The notes beneath the pieces are model-generated. The model made no database searches. It had not been told where the DNA came from and saw only the letters and a program-made list of their open reading frames with translations. DNA of 64,000 nt from an uncultured Christensenellaceae bacterium. GTDB taxonomy: Bacteria; Bacillota; Clostridia; Christensenellales; Pumilibacteraceae. This document shows positions 1 through 9,117 of the stretch, piece after piece. The translations under genes were made by a program, and so were the position numbers. Where the stretch lies: assembly GCA_910588155.1 (NCBI GenBank), contig CAJUPB010000010.1, positions 1 through 64,000 of the forward strand, read 5' to 3'. How positions within the stretch are numbered: the first letter of the stretch is position 1; each line of letters opens with the position of its first letter.

Positions 1-96
1 ACTCCCCGTCGAAATCGTTCGGACTTCCTCGAACTGCTCGCTTCTAACCCGTCAGCCCGGCAATGACCAACTTGACAATTAGACCCGCAATACTGT

Positions 97-656
97 GTCA
101 GGCTTACGTTTTTGCTTCGGTTGCGTACGGGGGTGTACGCGCCCTGCGCAAAATCTGCGCCTTCCTTGCACTGCTCGCTTCTAACCCGTCAGGACGGTTT
201 CGACCAAACGCGAGTCGTCGCTGCGCCGCGAACGGCAAAGCCGTTCTTTGCTTGCTTGACACGACTCGGTCGAACTCATAAAGGACTCGCCTGCACGGCT
301 CGTTATTTAAACATTTTATTTGTCAAGCAAGAGTTGCGCTATAAATCACTTTCTCGGCTGAATAAAATCCGCGCCTTCCTTGCACTGCTCGCTTCTAACC
401 CGTCAGGACGGTTTCGACCAAACGCGAGTCGTCGCTGCGCCGCGAACGGCAAAGCCGTTCTTTGCTTGCTTGACACGACTCGGTCGAACTCATAAAGGAC
501 TCGCCTGCACGGCTCGTTATTTAAACATTTTATTTGTCAAGCAAGAGTTGCGCTATAAATCACTTTCTCGGCTGAATAAAATCCGCGCCTTCCTTGTCTT
601 GTTCGCACCGCGCCTATATTGTCTCGGCGTTTTGCGGTGCGCGTGAGCTGCCTGCC
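97..656. repeat. Gene-free repeat region with two 214-bp tandem units
   Basis: The first 720 bases hold no convincing gene. Positions 157-370 and 371-584 are two essentially identical 214-bp units in direct tandem, and a third partial copy begins at 585. Just before them, around 97-200, lies a second repeat module (GGCTTACGTTTTTGC, then a GCGTAC/GTACGC hairpin) that recurs at 46.55-46.83 kb and 48.58-48.81 kb. The block with the palindrome-flanked CGAGTCGTCGCTGCG also recurs near 48.85 kb. Open frames here are shared only between repeat copies and lack ribosome sites, so I read them as non-coding. Confidence 0.85.
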
Positions 657-664
657 GTAATTGC

Positions 665-693
665 TTGCATTTGCGCGAGAAATGCTGTATAAT
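665..693 (+). promoter_or_regulatory. SigA-type promoter of the DtxR-like gene
   Basis: TTGCAT (665-670) and TATAAT (688-693) are separated by 17 bp and lie just upstream of a GGAGG ribosome site at 708-712. Confidence 0.7.
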
Positions 694-720
694 GAGAGCG
701 TATAATCGGAGGACGGCAAA

Positions 721-1095
721 GTGAAGACAGGCGAATCGGAAGAAATGTATCTGGAAACGATACTCGTGCTGAAAAAGAACAATCCCTGCGTACACGCCGT
801 GGACGTGGCGGCGGCATTGAACTATTCCCGTCCCAGCGTATCGCGCGGCGTCAATCTGTTGAAAACCAAGGGCTACATAGAAGTGAGCGAAAGCGGCGAA
901 ATAGTCTTGACGGAGGCGGGTGAGAAAAAAGCCGCGGATATATGGGAACGCCACGGGGTCATAACCGAACTGCTCGTGAAAATGGGCGCGGATTTGCCGC
1001 TTGCGGAGGAAAACGCCTGCCGCATAGAACACGTCATATCGCCGCAGCTGTTCGACGTGATGAAAGAATACTTGAAAGACAGTAGAAAGAAGTAA
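721..1095 (+). CDS. DtxR/MntR-family metal-dependent regulator
   Basis: Predicted cytoplasmic DNA-binding regulator of 124 aa. Residues 1-65 form the winged helix-turn-helix typical of DtxR/MntR repressors (YLETIL at the start, PSVSRGVNLL in the recognition helix, LTEAG in the wing). Residues 66-120 match the dimerization and metal-binding domain (RHGVI, then AxxRIEHVIS with the conserved Glu-His). It lacks the SH3-like third domain of DtxR, as MntR does. Translation starts at GTG 721, eight bases after GGAGG. It is monocistronic, with its own promoter and terminator. The family senses Mn(II) or Fe(II); which metal applies here cannot be told from sequence. Confidence 0.85.
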   Translation: MKTGESEEMYLETILVLKKNNPCVHAVDVAAALNYSRPSVSRGVNLLKTKGYIEVSESGEIVLTEAGEKKAADIWERHGVITELLVKMGADLPLAEENACRIEHVISPQLFDVMKEYLKDSRKK

Positions 1096-1119
1096 GCGTC
1101 CGCAAAAGACGCTTTTTTT
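1094..1119 (+). terminator. Intrinsic terminator after the DtxR-like gene
   Basis: The arms AAGCGTC (1094-1100) and GACGCTT (1108-1114) enclose a 7-nt loop and run into seven T residues. The stem overlaps the stop codon. Confidence 0.85.
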
Positions 1120-1164
1120 CTTGCTTGCGCGCCGCTGTTTTCGCGGCGAGCAAAGCGTATTTAG

Positions 1165-1193
1165 TTGATTTATTCCGCATAATATAGTATACT
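1165..1193 (+). promoter_or_regulatory. Promoter of the lemA operon
   Basis: TTGATT (1165-1170), a 17-bp spacer and TATACT (1188-1193) stand just upstream of GAGGAGGA at 1216-1223. Confidence 0.6.
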
Positions 1194-1229
1194 TATATAA
1201 AGTTGTAACAATTTCGAGGAGGATTGAAA

Positions 1230-1829
1230 ATGGAAAGTTTGCTTTCGGCATTGTCGCCGACCGTTTGGATAATAATTGCGGTCGTGGCGCTCGTCGTAAT
1301 AATCGTGATTTGTTTTGCCGTATACATCGGCTTGAAAAACAAACTCATCAGAATCGTCAACTCGACGGAAGAGAGTTGGTCCACGATAGACGTATATCTG
1401 AAAAAACGTTTCGATTTGATACCCAACCTCGTGGCGACGGTCAAAGGCTATGCCAAACACGAAGAAGAAACCTTCGTCAAAGTCACGAGTTTGAGAAGCA
1501 AAGTATCGGAGGCAGCCACGCCGGAACAAAGAATAGAGGCGGAAAAACAGTTGACGAGCGCGCTCACAACTCTTATGAACGTGACCGTGGAACGTTATCC
1601 CGACCTCAAAGCAAACCAAAACTTTTTGGATTTGTCGGCACAGCTCAAAAGCATAGAGACCGACCTCGTTCAGGCGCGCAAGTATTATAACGGCAACGTT
1701 CGCCGCTATAACGACGCCATAGCTCTTTTCCCGACAAGCATCGTGGCTCGTAAAATGCGTTTGGACAAAAAACCGTATTTCGAGCTGGACAGCGCGGAGG
1801 AGCGCAAAGCGCCGACGGTGGAATTTTAA
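1230..1829 (+). CDS. LemA family membrane protein
   Basis: Protein of 199 aa with one N-terminal transmembrane helix (about residues 10-35) followed by the helical-bundle LemA domain. It carries the family hallmarks KKRFDLIPNLVATVKGYA and VxARKYYNGNVRRYNDAI. LemA proteins are membrane-anchored with the bundle outside; their molecular role is poorly defined. A TTG at 1224 abuts the ribosome site GAGGAGGA (1216-1223) too closely, so ATG 1230 is the likely start. The gene is followed after 24 bp by a DUF2207 protein, a pairing common in Bacillota and suggestive of a shared envelope function. Confidence 0.9.
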   Translation: MESLLSALSPTVWIIIAVVALVVIIVICFAVYIGLKNKLIRIVNSTEESWSTIDVYLKKRFDLIPNLVATVKGYAKHEEETFVKVTSLRSKVSEAATPEQRIEAEKQLTSALTTLMNVTVERYPDLKANQNFLDLSAQLKSIETDLVQARKYYNGNVRRYNDAIALFPTSIVARKMRLDKKPYFELDSAEERKAPTVEF

Positions 1830-1853
1830 AAAACAGATGGGATAGGACAGACT

Positions 1854-3797
1854 ATGACGGACAGAATAAGACGCATATCGAAGATAATCGTCTGCGCGAT
1901 TGTTGCGCTGCTTTTTTCGACTTGCTTCGTCGCTTGCGGCGAACCCGAGCCGATAGCGGATTTCGGTTACGTGGCGACAAAAATGAACATAACCGCCACG
2001 GTAAACGCCGATTGCACGGTGGACATAGTCGAGGAAATGACCGTACATTACATCGAGTCCTCTCGCGGTTGGCTGCGCTATTTGCCGTGCAATTCGGGCG
2101 AACAGTACAGAAACGTAAAAGCCGAGGGCGACGAATACGAAATGTCGCACGACGGCGACTTTTTGGTCATTCGCTTCGGCGAGGAAGATTGGTGGTATAA
2201 AGAGGGCGTGGAGGCAGACTATCGCATAGAATACACCGTCGTGCTGCCCGACCTCGACTCCGATGTTTTTGAGTACAATATCGTCGGCACCGACTACGAT
2301 ATGATTCGTGCGGGTGTCACGCTGACGCTGAATTTTCCCGCGCCGATAGAGAGCGAAAACGTGTATTTCGGAGAGAAAGGTTCGACACAAACCGACAACG
2401 AACGGTTAAACAAAACCGTTTCCGAGGACAAAAAACAGATTGTTTTGACGGTTAATGAATATGAAATGTCGTTGCCGTCGTCGGACGAAACCGTGAGGGT
2501 GGGTCTGCTGCCGTTCGAAGGCGTGACGGTTAAGGCGGCTTTCGGCGCAGGCACGTTCGGCAAGCCGCTGGACGGCTTTGCGGTCGGCGCGGCAATCGTC
2601 GGCGCAATCTTGACGGTTCTGGCTGTCTTGGCGAAATTTTTGTACTCGCGGCAGGACAGCCCGATTGCAACCGTGAACTTCTATCCGCCGAAGGGCGAGG
2701 GAAACCGACAGCTTTCGCCGGCACAGGCGGGAATGCTGATAGACAACGTCTGTTCGTCGGAAGACGTGACGTCGCTGTTGTTCTTCTGGGCGTCCAAGGG
2801 CTGCATAGAGATAGCGGACGAGGACGGCGATACCAAACTTATATATAAGTCCGAGCTGGACAACGGCGCGCCGTCATACGAAAAAGATATGTTCGAAAAA
2901 CTGTTCCGACGCGCAAAAGAGGACGAGGAAAGCGGCGAAAAATACGTAATGCTTTCGTCGCTTAACAATAGATTCTACGGCACGGTGTCGCAGGTGCAAA
3001 GCGCCGTGACGGGCGAGTACAAGAATCGTATGTATTCCAAAAGCCACTCCGCGGCGTCGCTTGCGCTGGCTCTGCTCGCGGCAGTCTACGTGTTCGGCGT
3101 GACGACTGTTGCGTATTGGGGCATAAGCGCGGGCTGGTTCAATTTCTTCCCGCTCGCAATGGGGATACCCTGTATTTTCGCCGTCGGTCTGGGCGCGACG
3201 GTCTGCAATAATAAGTTCAAACTCAAAGCGGCGAATCGCGCGGGACTTTTGCTGTTGCTGGCATTGCTCGTCGGCGGTTCGACTGCGGCGTGTATGTTTC
3301 TCATTCCGTCAAATGCGTTGAATTTGACGACCAAGATAATAGTCGGCGTTTGCTTTGCTCTGACGGTGTTTTCCGCCGCATTGGTGAGCAAGCGCACGAA
3401 GTTCTACAACGACAAACTCGGCGAACTCATCGGTTTCCGCGACTTCTTGAAGTATGCGGAAAAAGATAAGCTGGAAATGCTGCTGAAAGACAATCCGCAG
3501 TACTACTACGATATTTTGCCGTATGCGAACGCGCTCGGCGTGTCGAAGATTTGGCAGGATAAATTCGAGGGACTGACGCTTGCGCCGCCTCGGTATTACC
3601 GTATGGGCGCGGGCGACGTGTTCACGATACTGATATTCAACGATATGTATCGCAGAACTCACACCCGCTGTCGCAATACGATGACTTCCCGTCCGCAGGC
3701 GTCCTCTTCGCTCGGAAGAAGCGGCGGCGGTTTCGGAGGAGGGGGCGGCGGCTTTTCCGGCGGCGGCTTCGGCGGCGGCGGAAGCAGACGCTGGTAA
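1854..3797 (+). CDS. DUF2207 domain membrane protein with Gly-rich tail
   Basis: Protein of 647 aa, YciQ/DUF2207 type. An N-terminal hydrophobic segment ends in FVAC (Cys28), so it may be a lipoprotein or a plain signal anchor. An extracytoplasmic beta-rich DUF2207 region (about 40-230) is followed by a transmembrane helix near 245-265. A cytoplasmic region and a cluster of further hydrophobic helices (about 400-510) come next. The C-terminus is a serine/glycine-rich tail of GGG and FGGG repeats, typical of the family. The function is unknown. It forms an operon with lemA, and the shikimate operon starts only 44 bp downstream, so read-through is possible. Confidence 0.85.
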   Translation: MTDRIRRISKIIVCAIVALLFSTCFVACGEPEPIADFGYVATKMNITATVNADCTVDIVEEMTVHYIESSRGWLRYLPCNSGEQYRNVKAEGDEYEMSHDGDFLVIRFGEEDWWYKEGVEADYRIEYTVVLPDLDSDVFEYNIVGTDYDMIRAGVTLTLNFPAPIESENVYFGEKGSTQTDNERLNKTVSEDKKQIVLTVNEYEMSLPSSDETVRVGLLPFEGVTVKAAFGAGTFGKPLDGFAVGAAIVGAILTVLAVLAKFLYSRQDSPIATVNFYPPKGEGNRQLSPAQAGMLIDNVCSSEDVTSLLFFWASKGCIEIADEDGDTKLIYKSELDNGAPSYEKDMFEKLFRRAKEDEESGEKYVMLSSLNNRFYGTVSQVQSAVTGEYKNRMYSKSHSAASLALALLAAVYVFGVTTVAYWGISAGWFNFFPLAMGIPCIFAVGLGATVCNNKFKLKAANRAGLLLLLALLVGGSTAACMFLIPSNALNLTTKIIVGVCFALTVFSAALVSKRTKFYNDKLGELIGFRDFLKYAEKDKLEMLLKDNPQYYYDILPYANALGVSKIWQDKFEGLTLAPPRYYRMGAGDVFTILIFNDMYRRTHTRCRNTMTSRPQASSSLGRSGGGFGGGGGGFSGGGFGGGGSRRW

Positions 3798-3841
3798 CAC
3801 AGAGAACTGATGCAAAGGCATAAAAAAGAGGTGTACTTCAA

Positions 3842-4864
3842 ATGGAAAAAATAGGTATAGTCGGTCTGGGACTGATAGGCACGTCGATAGCCAAAGCCTT
3901 GAAAGGCAAATACGACGTCGTCGGCGTGGACAACGATAAGGACGCCGTCGGTTACTGTCTGGAAAACGGCATAATTTCCGACTGCGGACTCGGCTCTCTT
4001 CGCGGAAGCTCCGTGGTGTTCCTCGCAGTGCCCGTGTCCGCCGTGGAACGCACGGCGCGCCAGGTGCATATCGTCGTCGGCGACGACACCGTAATAACCG
4101 ACACCGCGTCCGTCAAGAACTGCTTTTCGGGAATGCCGCCGAGATTCGTCGGCGGTCACCCTATGGCTGGAACGGAGCAGAGCGGCTGCCGCGCGTCTAT
4201 GGATACGCTGTTCGAAAACGCGTTCTATATCCTGACGGGCGACAAAGACGGCGAGGATACGAAAAAAGTTGCGGAAGTGATTTCCGAAATGGGCGCGCTT
4301 GCCGTGTATATGAGCGCGGAAGAACACGACGAAATAATTTCGTCGATAAGCCACTTGCCGCATATGGTGGCATACACTCTCGTGAACACCGCACTCAAAG
4401 CCAAGGACAATTGCGGCGAGCTGGCAAGCGGCGGCTTTTTGGATACGACGAGAATAGCGTCGTCGTCGCCGGACTTCTGGCTCGGCGTCGTTCGCGCGAA
4501 TAAGGATAACGTGCTGAAAGCTATGGACGAGTTCGCGGCGGAGTTTGCCAAGCTGCGCGAGTATATCGCGGATAACAACGGTGTGCGCGCGCGCGGATAT
4601 TTCTCGGACGGAAAGCGCAGAAGGGACAAGCTTATGAGCGCGCGCAGGTTCAGGGCGGAATACGAACTGTACGTTCCCGTGCGCGACGAAGTGGGCGCCG
4701 TGGGAAAAATAGCTTCGCTGCTCGGCGATGTCGGCGCGGACTTGAAAAGCATAAGGATAGACAATTCCCGCGAGGGCACGGGCGGCGCGCTGCGGCTCGG
4801 GTTCAAGCGTTTGGGCGACTACGACAAAGCGCAGAAAGCGTTGAAGGAGAACGGATATCTATGA
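3842..4864 (+). CDS. tyrA: Prephenate dehydrogenase with C-terminal ACT domain
   Basis: Oxidative decarboxylation of prephenate to 4-hydroxyphenylpyruvate in tyrosine synthesis. The protein has 340 aa. An N-terminal Rossmann fold carries GLGLIGTS for NAD(P), the active-site His is in GGHPMAGTE, and a second conserved His is in SHLPHMVAY. Residues from about 270 form an ACT-like regulatory domain (VPVRDEVGAVGKIASLL), consistent with tyrosine feedback. The start ATG follows GAGGTG. The stop overlaps the aroC start as ATGA, so the two are translationally coupled. It is the first gene of the aro cluster. Confidence 0.95.
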   Translation: MEKIGIVGLGLIGTSIAKALKGKYDVVGVDNDKDAVGYCLENGIISDCGLGSLRGSSVVFLAVPVSAVERTARQVHIVVGDDTVITDTASVKNCFSGMPPRFVGGHPMAGTEQSGCRASMDTLFENAFYILTGDKDGEDTKKVAEVISEMGALAVYMSAEEHDEIISSISHLPHMVAYTLVNTALKAKDNCGELASGGFLDTTRIASSSPDFWLGVVRANKDNVLKAMDEFAAEFAKLREYIADNNGVRARGYFSDGKRRRDKLMSARRFRAEYELYVPVRDEVGAVGKIASLLGDVGADLKSIRIDNSREGTGGALRLGFKRLGDYDKAQKALKENGYL

Positions 4865-6027
4865 GATACCTGACGGCGGGCGAGTCGCACGGAGAAGCTC
4901 TCTGCGGTATTTTGGAGGGCGTTCCCGCAGGTCTCGAACTTGACGCAAATAAGATAAACGCCGAACTCAAACGCCGCCAAAGCGGCTACGGCAGAGGCGC
5001 GCGTATGCGTATAGAAAGCGATACGGCGCACTTTTTCGCAGGCGTGCGCGGCGGTAAAACGACGGGCGCGCCGATTGCGTTTTTGATTGAAAACCGCGAC
5101 TTCGAAAATTGGACGGACGTTATGTCTCCGTTCGGAGCGGTCTCGGACAGACGCGCCGTCACGAAAGTGCGGCCGGGTCACGCCGATTTCGTCGGCTGTA
5201 TAAAATACGGCTTCGACGACGCCAGAAACGTGCTGGAACGCGCGTCCGCCAGGGAAACGGCGGCAAGAACCGTCATAGGCGCGATATGCAAACAGCTTTT
5301 GCAGCGGCTCGGAATTTTAATAGGCTCGCACGTCGTGTCGATAGGCGACGTGCCGAATGCAAACGCGCACACCGTTTATTCGGCAGCGGAGCTTATCGAA
5401 AATGCCGATAAAAACGAGGTGCGCTGTATGAACGAAGAAGCCGCCGAAAGAATGAAAAAGAGAATCGACAGGGCGAAAAAGGACGGCGATTCGCTCGGCG
5501 GAAAAATTGAAGTCGTGATAAGCGGCGTGCCTGCGGGAATAGGCAGCTACGTTCAGGGCGACAGACGCTTGGACGGAATACTCGCAGGCGCGTGTATGTC
5601 CGTGCAGGCGATAAAAGCGGTGGAGATAGGGCGCTATGCCGACGGCGCGATTGCGGGCACGGACGCCCCCGACGCCGTATATCCGAACGGAGAAAGCTAT
5701 AAGAGAGAGAACAACCGCGCTTGCGGCATAGAGGGCGGAATGTCCAACGGCGAAGATATTTGTATCCGCGCCGTGATGAAACCGATACCGACGACGGCGC
5801 GCGGCGTGGACACCGTGGATATAAAGACGGGAAAGGCGGCGCGTTCGGAAAACGAGCGAAGCGACGTCTGCGCAGTCCCGGCGGCGGCGGTAGTGCTGGA
5901 AAATGCGGCGGCTTTCGCGCTTGCCGACGAGATTTTAAAGACGGTCGGCGGCGATACCGCAAGCGAAGCCGAACGCGCCGTGAAACTGCTGCGCGAAAAA
6001 GCCGTTTCGACGGTGAGAGGAGTTTGA
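4861..6027 (+). CDS. aroC: Chorismate synthase
   Basis: Last step of the shikimate pathway: 5-enolpyruvylshikimate 3-phosphate to chorismate, using reduced FMN. The protein is 388 aa, the usual length. It shows GESHG at the N-terminus, RRQSGYGRG, and a GGMSNGEDI stretch typical of the FMN/EPSP site. The start overlaps the tyrA stop by four bases (ATGA). aroB follows after 4 bp. Having tyrA immediately upstream puts a chorismate-consuming branch enzyme in the same transcript as its supplier. Confidence 0.97.
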   Translation: MRYLTAGESHGEALCGILEGVPAGLELDANKINAELKRRQSGYGRGARMRIESDTAHFFAGVRGGKTTGAPIAFLIENRDFENWTDVMSPFGAVSDRRAVTKVRPGHADFVGCIKYGFDDARNVLERASARETAARTVIGAICKQLLQRLGILIGSHVVSIGDVPNANAHTVYSAAELIENADKNEVRCMNEEAAERMKKRIDRAKKDGDSLGGKIEVVISGVPAGIGSYVQGDRRLDGILAGACMSVQAIKAVEIGRYADGAIAGTDAPDAVYPNGESYKRENNRACGIEGGMSNGEDICIRAVMKPIPTTARGVDTVDIKTGKAARSENERSDVCAVPAAAVVLENAAAFALADEILKTVGGDTASEAERAVKLLREKAVSTVRGV

Positions 6028-6031
6028 TTTT

Positions 6032-7048
6032 TTGAACGTCGAAAAGAGTGAGATAATTATAGAACGCGAAGTCCGAAACGTCGCGCCGCTTGTTGCGGAT
6101 AAGTTCGTTTTGACCGACGACAACGTAATGCGGATTTACGGCGGATTGCTTCAAAGCGCGAAAAGAGTCTGCGTGATACCGCACGGCGAGGACTCCAAAA
6201 CATTGGAAACCGCAGAAACGGTTCTGCGCGAAATGGCAGAGGAGCGTCTGGACAGAAAGAGCAAGCTCGTGGCTTTCGGCGGCGGCGTGGTCGGCGACCT
6301 CGGCGGCTTTTGCGCTGCGGTGTATATGCGCGGCATAAATTTCATAAACGTGCCCACCACGCTTTTGGCACAGCTCGATTCTTCGATAGGCGGCAAGACG
6401 GGCGTCGATTTGACGGGTTATAAAAATATGGTCGGCGCGTTTCATCTTCCCGAAAGAGTGCATATCTGCACCGACTTTCTCAAAACCCTGCCGAAACGCG
6501 AGGTGTCGTGCGGACTCGGCGAAGCGGTCAAAACCGCTCTGCTCGACGAACGCTGTATGAAAGTGTGGACAAAGTATTTCCAAGGAAAGGACAAGACCGA
6601 CTGTTTCGCGCTCGTCGAAAGCTGTGCGCGGTTCAAAGAGAGCGTGACAAACGCCGACTTCAAAGAGAGCGGCAGACGCAAGATTCTCAACCTCGGACAC
6701 ACCGTCGGACACGCGCTCGAATATCTCGACTCGCACGAAAAGAGCCACGGCGAATATGTCGCGCTCGGTCTGCTCGCAGAGGCGGCGATTGCGCACGACC
6801 TCGGCGTGCTGACGAAAGAGAGTAGGGAGTTCATAGAAAAAAAAGTATCGCCGATTGTGGACCGGGACGGACGCAAACTTTTCTCGAAGTTTTCGGCGGA
6901 GGAGATTGCCCGCGCGGCGACTGCGGACAAAAAGAATTCCGAAGGCAAAATATCCATTATCGTATCGGAGAGATACAGACAGACCGAGTTTTGGCTGACG
7001 GAACGCGAGCTTGCGGCGGAGGCGGAAAAATGTTTGTCGAACCTTTGA
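6032..7048 (+). CDS. aroB: 3-dehydroquinate synthase
   Basis: Converts DAHP to 3-dehydroquinate (second step of the pathway) with NAD and a divalent metal. The protein has 338 aa. NAD-binding GGGVVGDLGGF, substrate motif LDSSIGGKTGVDL and metal-binding GHTVGHALE are intact. The start appears to be TTG 6032, with GAGAGGAG about ten bases upstream; no ATG or GTG is in a better place. The 3' end overlaps aroA by 19 bases. Confidence 0.95.
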   Translation: MNVEKSEIIIEREVRNVAPLVADKFVLTDDNVMRIYGGLLQSAKRVCVIPHGEDSKTLETAETVLREMAEERLDRKSKLVAFGGGVVGDLGGFCAAVYMRGINFINVPTTLLAQLDSSIGGKTGVDLTGYKNMVGAFHLPERVHICTDFLKTLPKREVSCGLGEAVKTALLDERCMKVWTKYFQGKDKTDCFALVESCARFKESVTNADFKESGRRKILNLGHTVGHALEYLDSHEKSHGEYVALGLLAEAAIAHDLGVLTKESREFIEKKVSPIVDRDGRKLFSKFSAEEIARAATADKKNSEGKISIIVSERYRQTEFWLTERELAAEAEKCLSNL

Positions 7049-8301
7049 AAAAATTCGATAAGACGCTGACGTGCAAACCCGACAAGAGCGTCACGCACAG
7101 GGCGGTAATGTTCAATGCTATGCTGGATTGCGGCAGAGCCACGGTGAAAAATCCGCTGATAAGCGCGGACGTGCTGTCCACGACGGACTGTATGAAACGT
7201 CTGGGCGCGCAAATCGAAGTCGGCGAAAAAACAATAGAAATCGTGCGCGGCGGAATAAGAAAAAACGCCGAACTCGACTGCGGCAACTCCGGCACGACTA
7301 TGCGCCTTCTGACGGGTCTGCTCGCGGGTTGCGAGGGAAGGGAAGTCAGTCTGTACGGCGACGAATCGCTTTCCCGACGCCCTATGAAAAGAGTCGCGGA
7401 CCCGTTGCGCAAAATGGGCGCGCAAATCGATTGTATCGGTCTGACGCCGCCGCTGTCGGTCACGGGCGCAAAACTCAAAGGCATAGATTATGAAATGCCG
7501 GTCAAAAGCGCGCAGGTTAAAAGCGCGCTGCTGCTCGCCGGTCTTTTCGCCGACGGCAAAACCACCGTGCACGAACAGTCGAAGTCCCGCGACCATACCG
7601 AACGTATGCTTCGCGCAATGGGTGCGTCCATAGAGTTCGACGACAAAAAAGCCTGCGTCGTCGGCGGCGCAAAACTTCATAACGTCGACGTAGAAGTGTG
7701 CGGCGACATATCGTCCGCGGCGTTTCCGTTCGTGCTTGCGGCAGGCGGCGAGGGCGGAAGAACAACCGTGAAAAACGTCGGAATCAACCCCACGCGCACG
7801 GGTATAATCGACGTGCTTCGGGCAATGGGCGCGGACGTGAAAACGGAAAATATCGTCGAAGGTTTCGAACCGGTCGCCGACGTAACGGTGCGCGCAAACA
7901 CGCTCCGGCCGATTGTCGTGGGCGGCGGCTTGATACCTCGGCTCATAGACGAGCTGCCGATTATCGCGGTTCTGTGCGCCGTTGCAAGCGGCGAGAGCGT
8001 AATATGCGACGCGGCGGAGCTGAAAGTCAAGGAAACCGACCGCATAAAAACCACCGTGGATATGCTGACCGCACTCGGCGTCGAAGCCGTTGCGACGGAC
8101 GACGGAATGCGGATATACGGCAGAGGAAGAATAGAGGGCGGCGGAGTCGTGGACAGTTGCGGCGACCACAGGATAGCAATGGCGGCGGCAGTTGCGATGT
8201 CGCTGTCGAAGAAGGGCGGAACGCTGTTGAACGCCGACGCCTGCGCAGTCAGCTATCCCGATTTTTTCGGGAATGTTCTGGGTTTGAAGGGAGAGGAATA
8301 A
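7030..8301 (+). CDS. aroA: 3-phosphoshikimate 1-carboxyvinyltransferase (EPSP synthase)
   Basis: Transfers enolpyruvyl from PEP to shikimate 3-phosphate. The protein has 423 aa from ATG 7030. An upstream in-frame ATG (6991) lies deep inside aroB and has no ribosome site, whereas GGAGGCGG at 7017-7024 serves 7030. Family motifs present: KSVTHRAVM (catalytic Lys), GNSGTTMRLL, DESLSRRPM, and DSCGDHRIAM near the C-terminus. It overlaps aroB by 19 bp, and aroE follows after 4 bp. Confidence 0.95.
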   Translation: MFVEPLKKFDKTLTCKPDKSVTHRAVMFNAMLDCGRATVKNPLISADVLSTTDCMKRLGAQIEVGEKTIEIVRGGIRKNAELDCGNSGTTMRLLTGLLAGCEGREVSLYGDESLSRRPMKRVADPLRKMGAQIDCIGLTPPLSVTGAKLKGIDYEMPVKSAQVKSALLLAGLFADGKTTVHEQSKSRDHTERMLRAMGASIEFDDKKACVVGGAKLHNVDVEVCGDISSAAFPFVLAAGGEGGRTTVKNVGINPTRTGIIDVLRAMGADVKTENIVEGFEPVADVTVRANTLRPIVVGGGLIPRLIDELPIIAVLCAVASGESVICDAAELKVKETDRIKTTVDMLTALGVEAVATDDGMRIYGRGRIEGGGVVDSCGDHRIAMAAAVAMSLSKKGGTLLNADACAVSYPDFFGNVLGLKGEE

Positions 8302-8305
8302 GACA

Positions 8306-9106
8306 ATGAAATATAAACTCGGACTTTTGGGAGAGCACATAGGCTACACGTTTTCGCCGATTGTGCACGACGAAATTTTCCGCTATATCGGCGTGGACGC
8401 GGAGTATAAGGTATACGATACGCCGAAAGAGCGGTTGGAAGAAACCGTGGCGGAACTGAAAAAAAACCTTGTCGGGTTCAACGTGACCAAACCGTTCAAG
8501 ACGAAGATAATAGAACTGCTGGACGAGGACGAAAGCGGTTGCGGCGCGGTCAATACCGTCAGCATCGCGGAAAAAACCGTCGGCTACAATACCGACGGCT
8601 GGGGTTTTATGAAGAGCTTTTTGCAGGACTGTCCGATTCGAAGCGGCGCGAAAGTGCTGATTTTGGGCGCGGGCGGCGCGGCGAGAGTGGTCGCCAAAAT
8701 GTTGGAATGCTGCGAGTTCGATACGTATGTGCATAACAGAACGCTGTCGAAAGCGGAAGAGCTGGCGAAAACTTTCGGAGTCAAGCTCTACGACGGAAGC
8801 GGCGCGGACGCCGTCGTGAACTGCACGTCGTTCGGACTGAACAGAGGCGAAGACGCATTGGACGGCGTAAACGTCGGAAAAATAACGTATGCCTTCGATT
8901 TGATATACAACCCCGAACAGACCGACTTTCTGCGCGATGCGAAAGAAAGACACGGCGCGACGACAAAGAATGGTATGGATATGCTGATATATCAGGCGAT
9001 AAAGACGGACGAAATTGTTTTGCCCGACGTAAGACTTTCGAAACGCGACTATGAAAAACTCAAAGACAAGATAAGAAACAGATTGCGGGAACACGGAGTG
9101 GTGTAA
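8306..9106 (+). CDS. aroE: Shikimate dehydrogenase
   Basis: NADPH-dependent reduction of 3-dehydroshikimate to shikimate. The protein has 266 aa. Substrate-binding TFSPIVHDEIF, the catalytic Lys in NVTKPFK, the Asp in NTDGWGF and the dinucleotide loop GAGGAARVV are all visible. The start ATG has GGGAGAGGAA just upstream, inside the 3' end of aroA. It lies in the middle of the aro operon, 11 bp before aroQ. Confidence 0.95.
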   Translation: MKYKLGLLGEHIGYTFSPIVHDEIFRYIGVDAEYKVYDTPKERLEETVAELKKNLVGFNVTKPFKTKIIELLDEDESGCGAVNTVSIAEKTVGYNTDGWGFMKSFLQDCPIRSGAKVLILGAGGAARVVAKMLECCEFDTYVHNRTLSKAEELAKTFGVKLYDGSGADAVVNCTSFGLNRGEDALDGVNVGKITYAFDLIYNPEQTDFLRDAKERHGATTKNGMDMLIYQAIKTDEIVLPDVRLSKRDYEKLKDKIRNRLREHGVV

Positions 9107-9117
9107 AGGAGAGAACT

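Noticed and set aside
157..584. CRISPR array
   Set aside because: Units are 214 bp and abut directly; there are no short repeats with unique spacers and no cas genes.
63..646. Several overlapping frames with repeated peptides at the window start
   Set aside because: They translate the 214-bp DNA repeats, appear in more than one frame, and lack ribosome sites.
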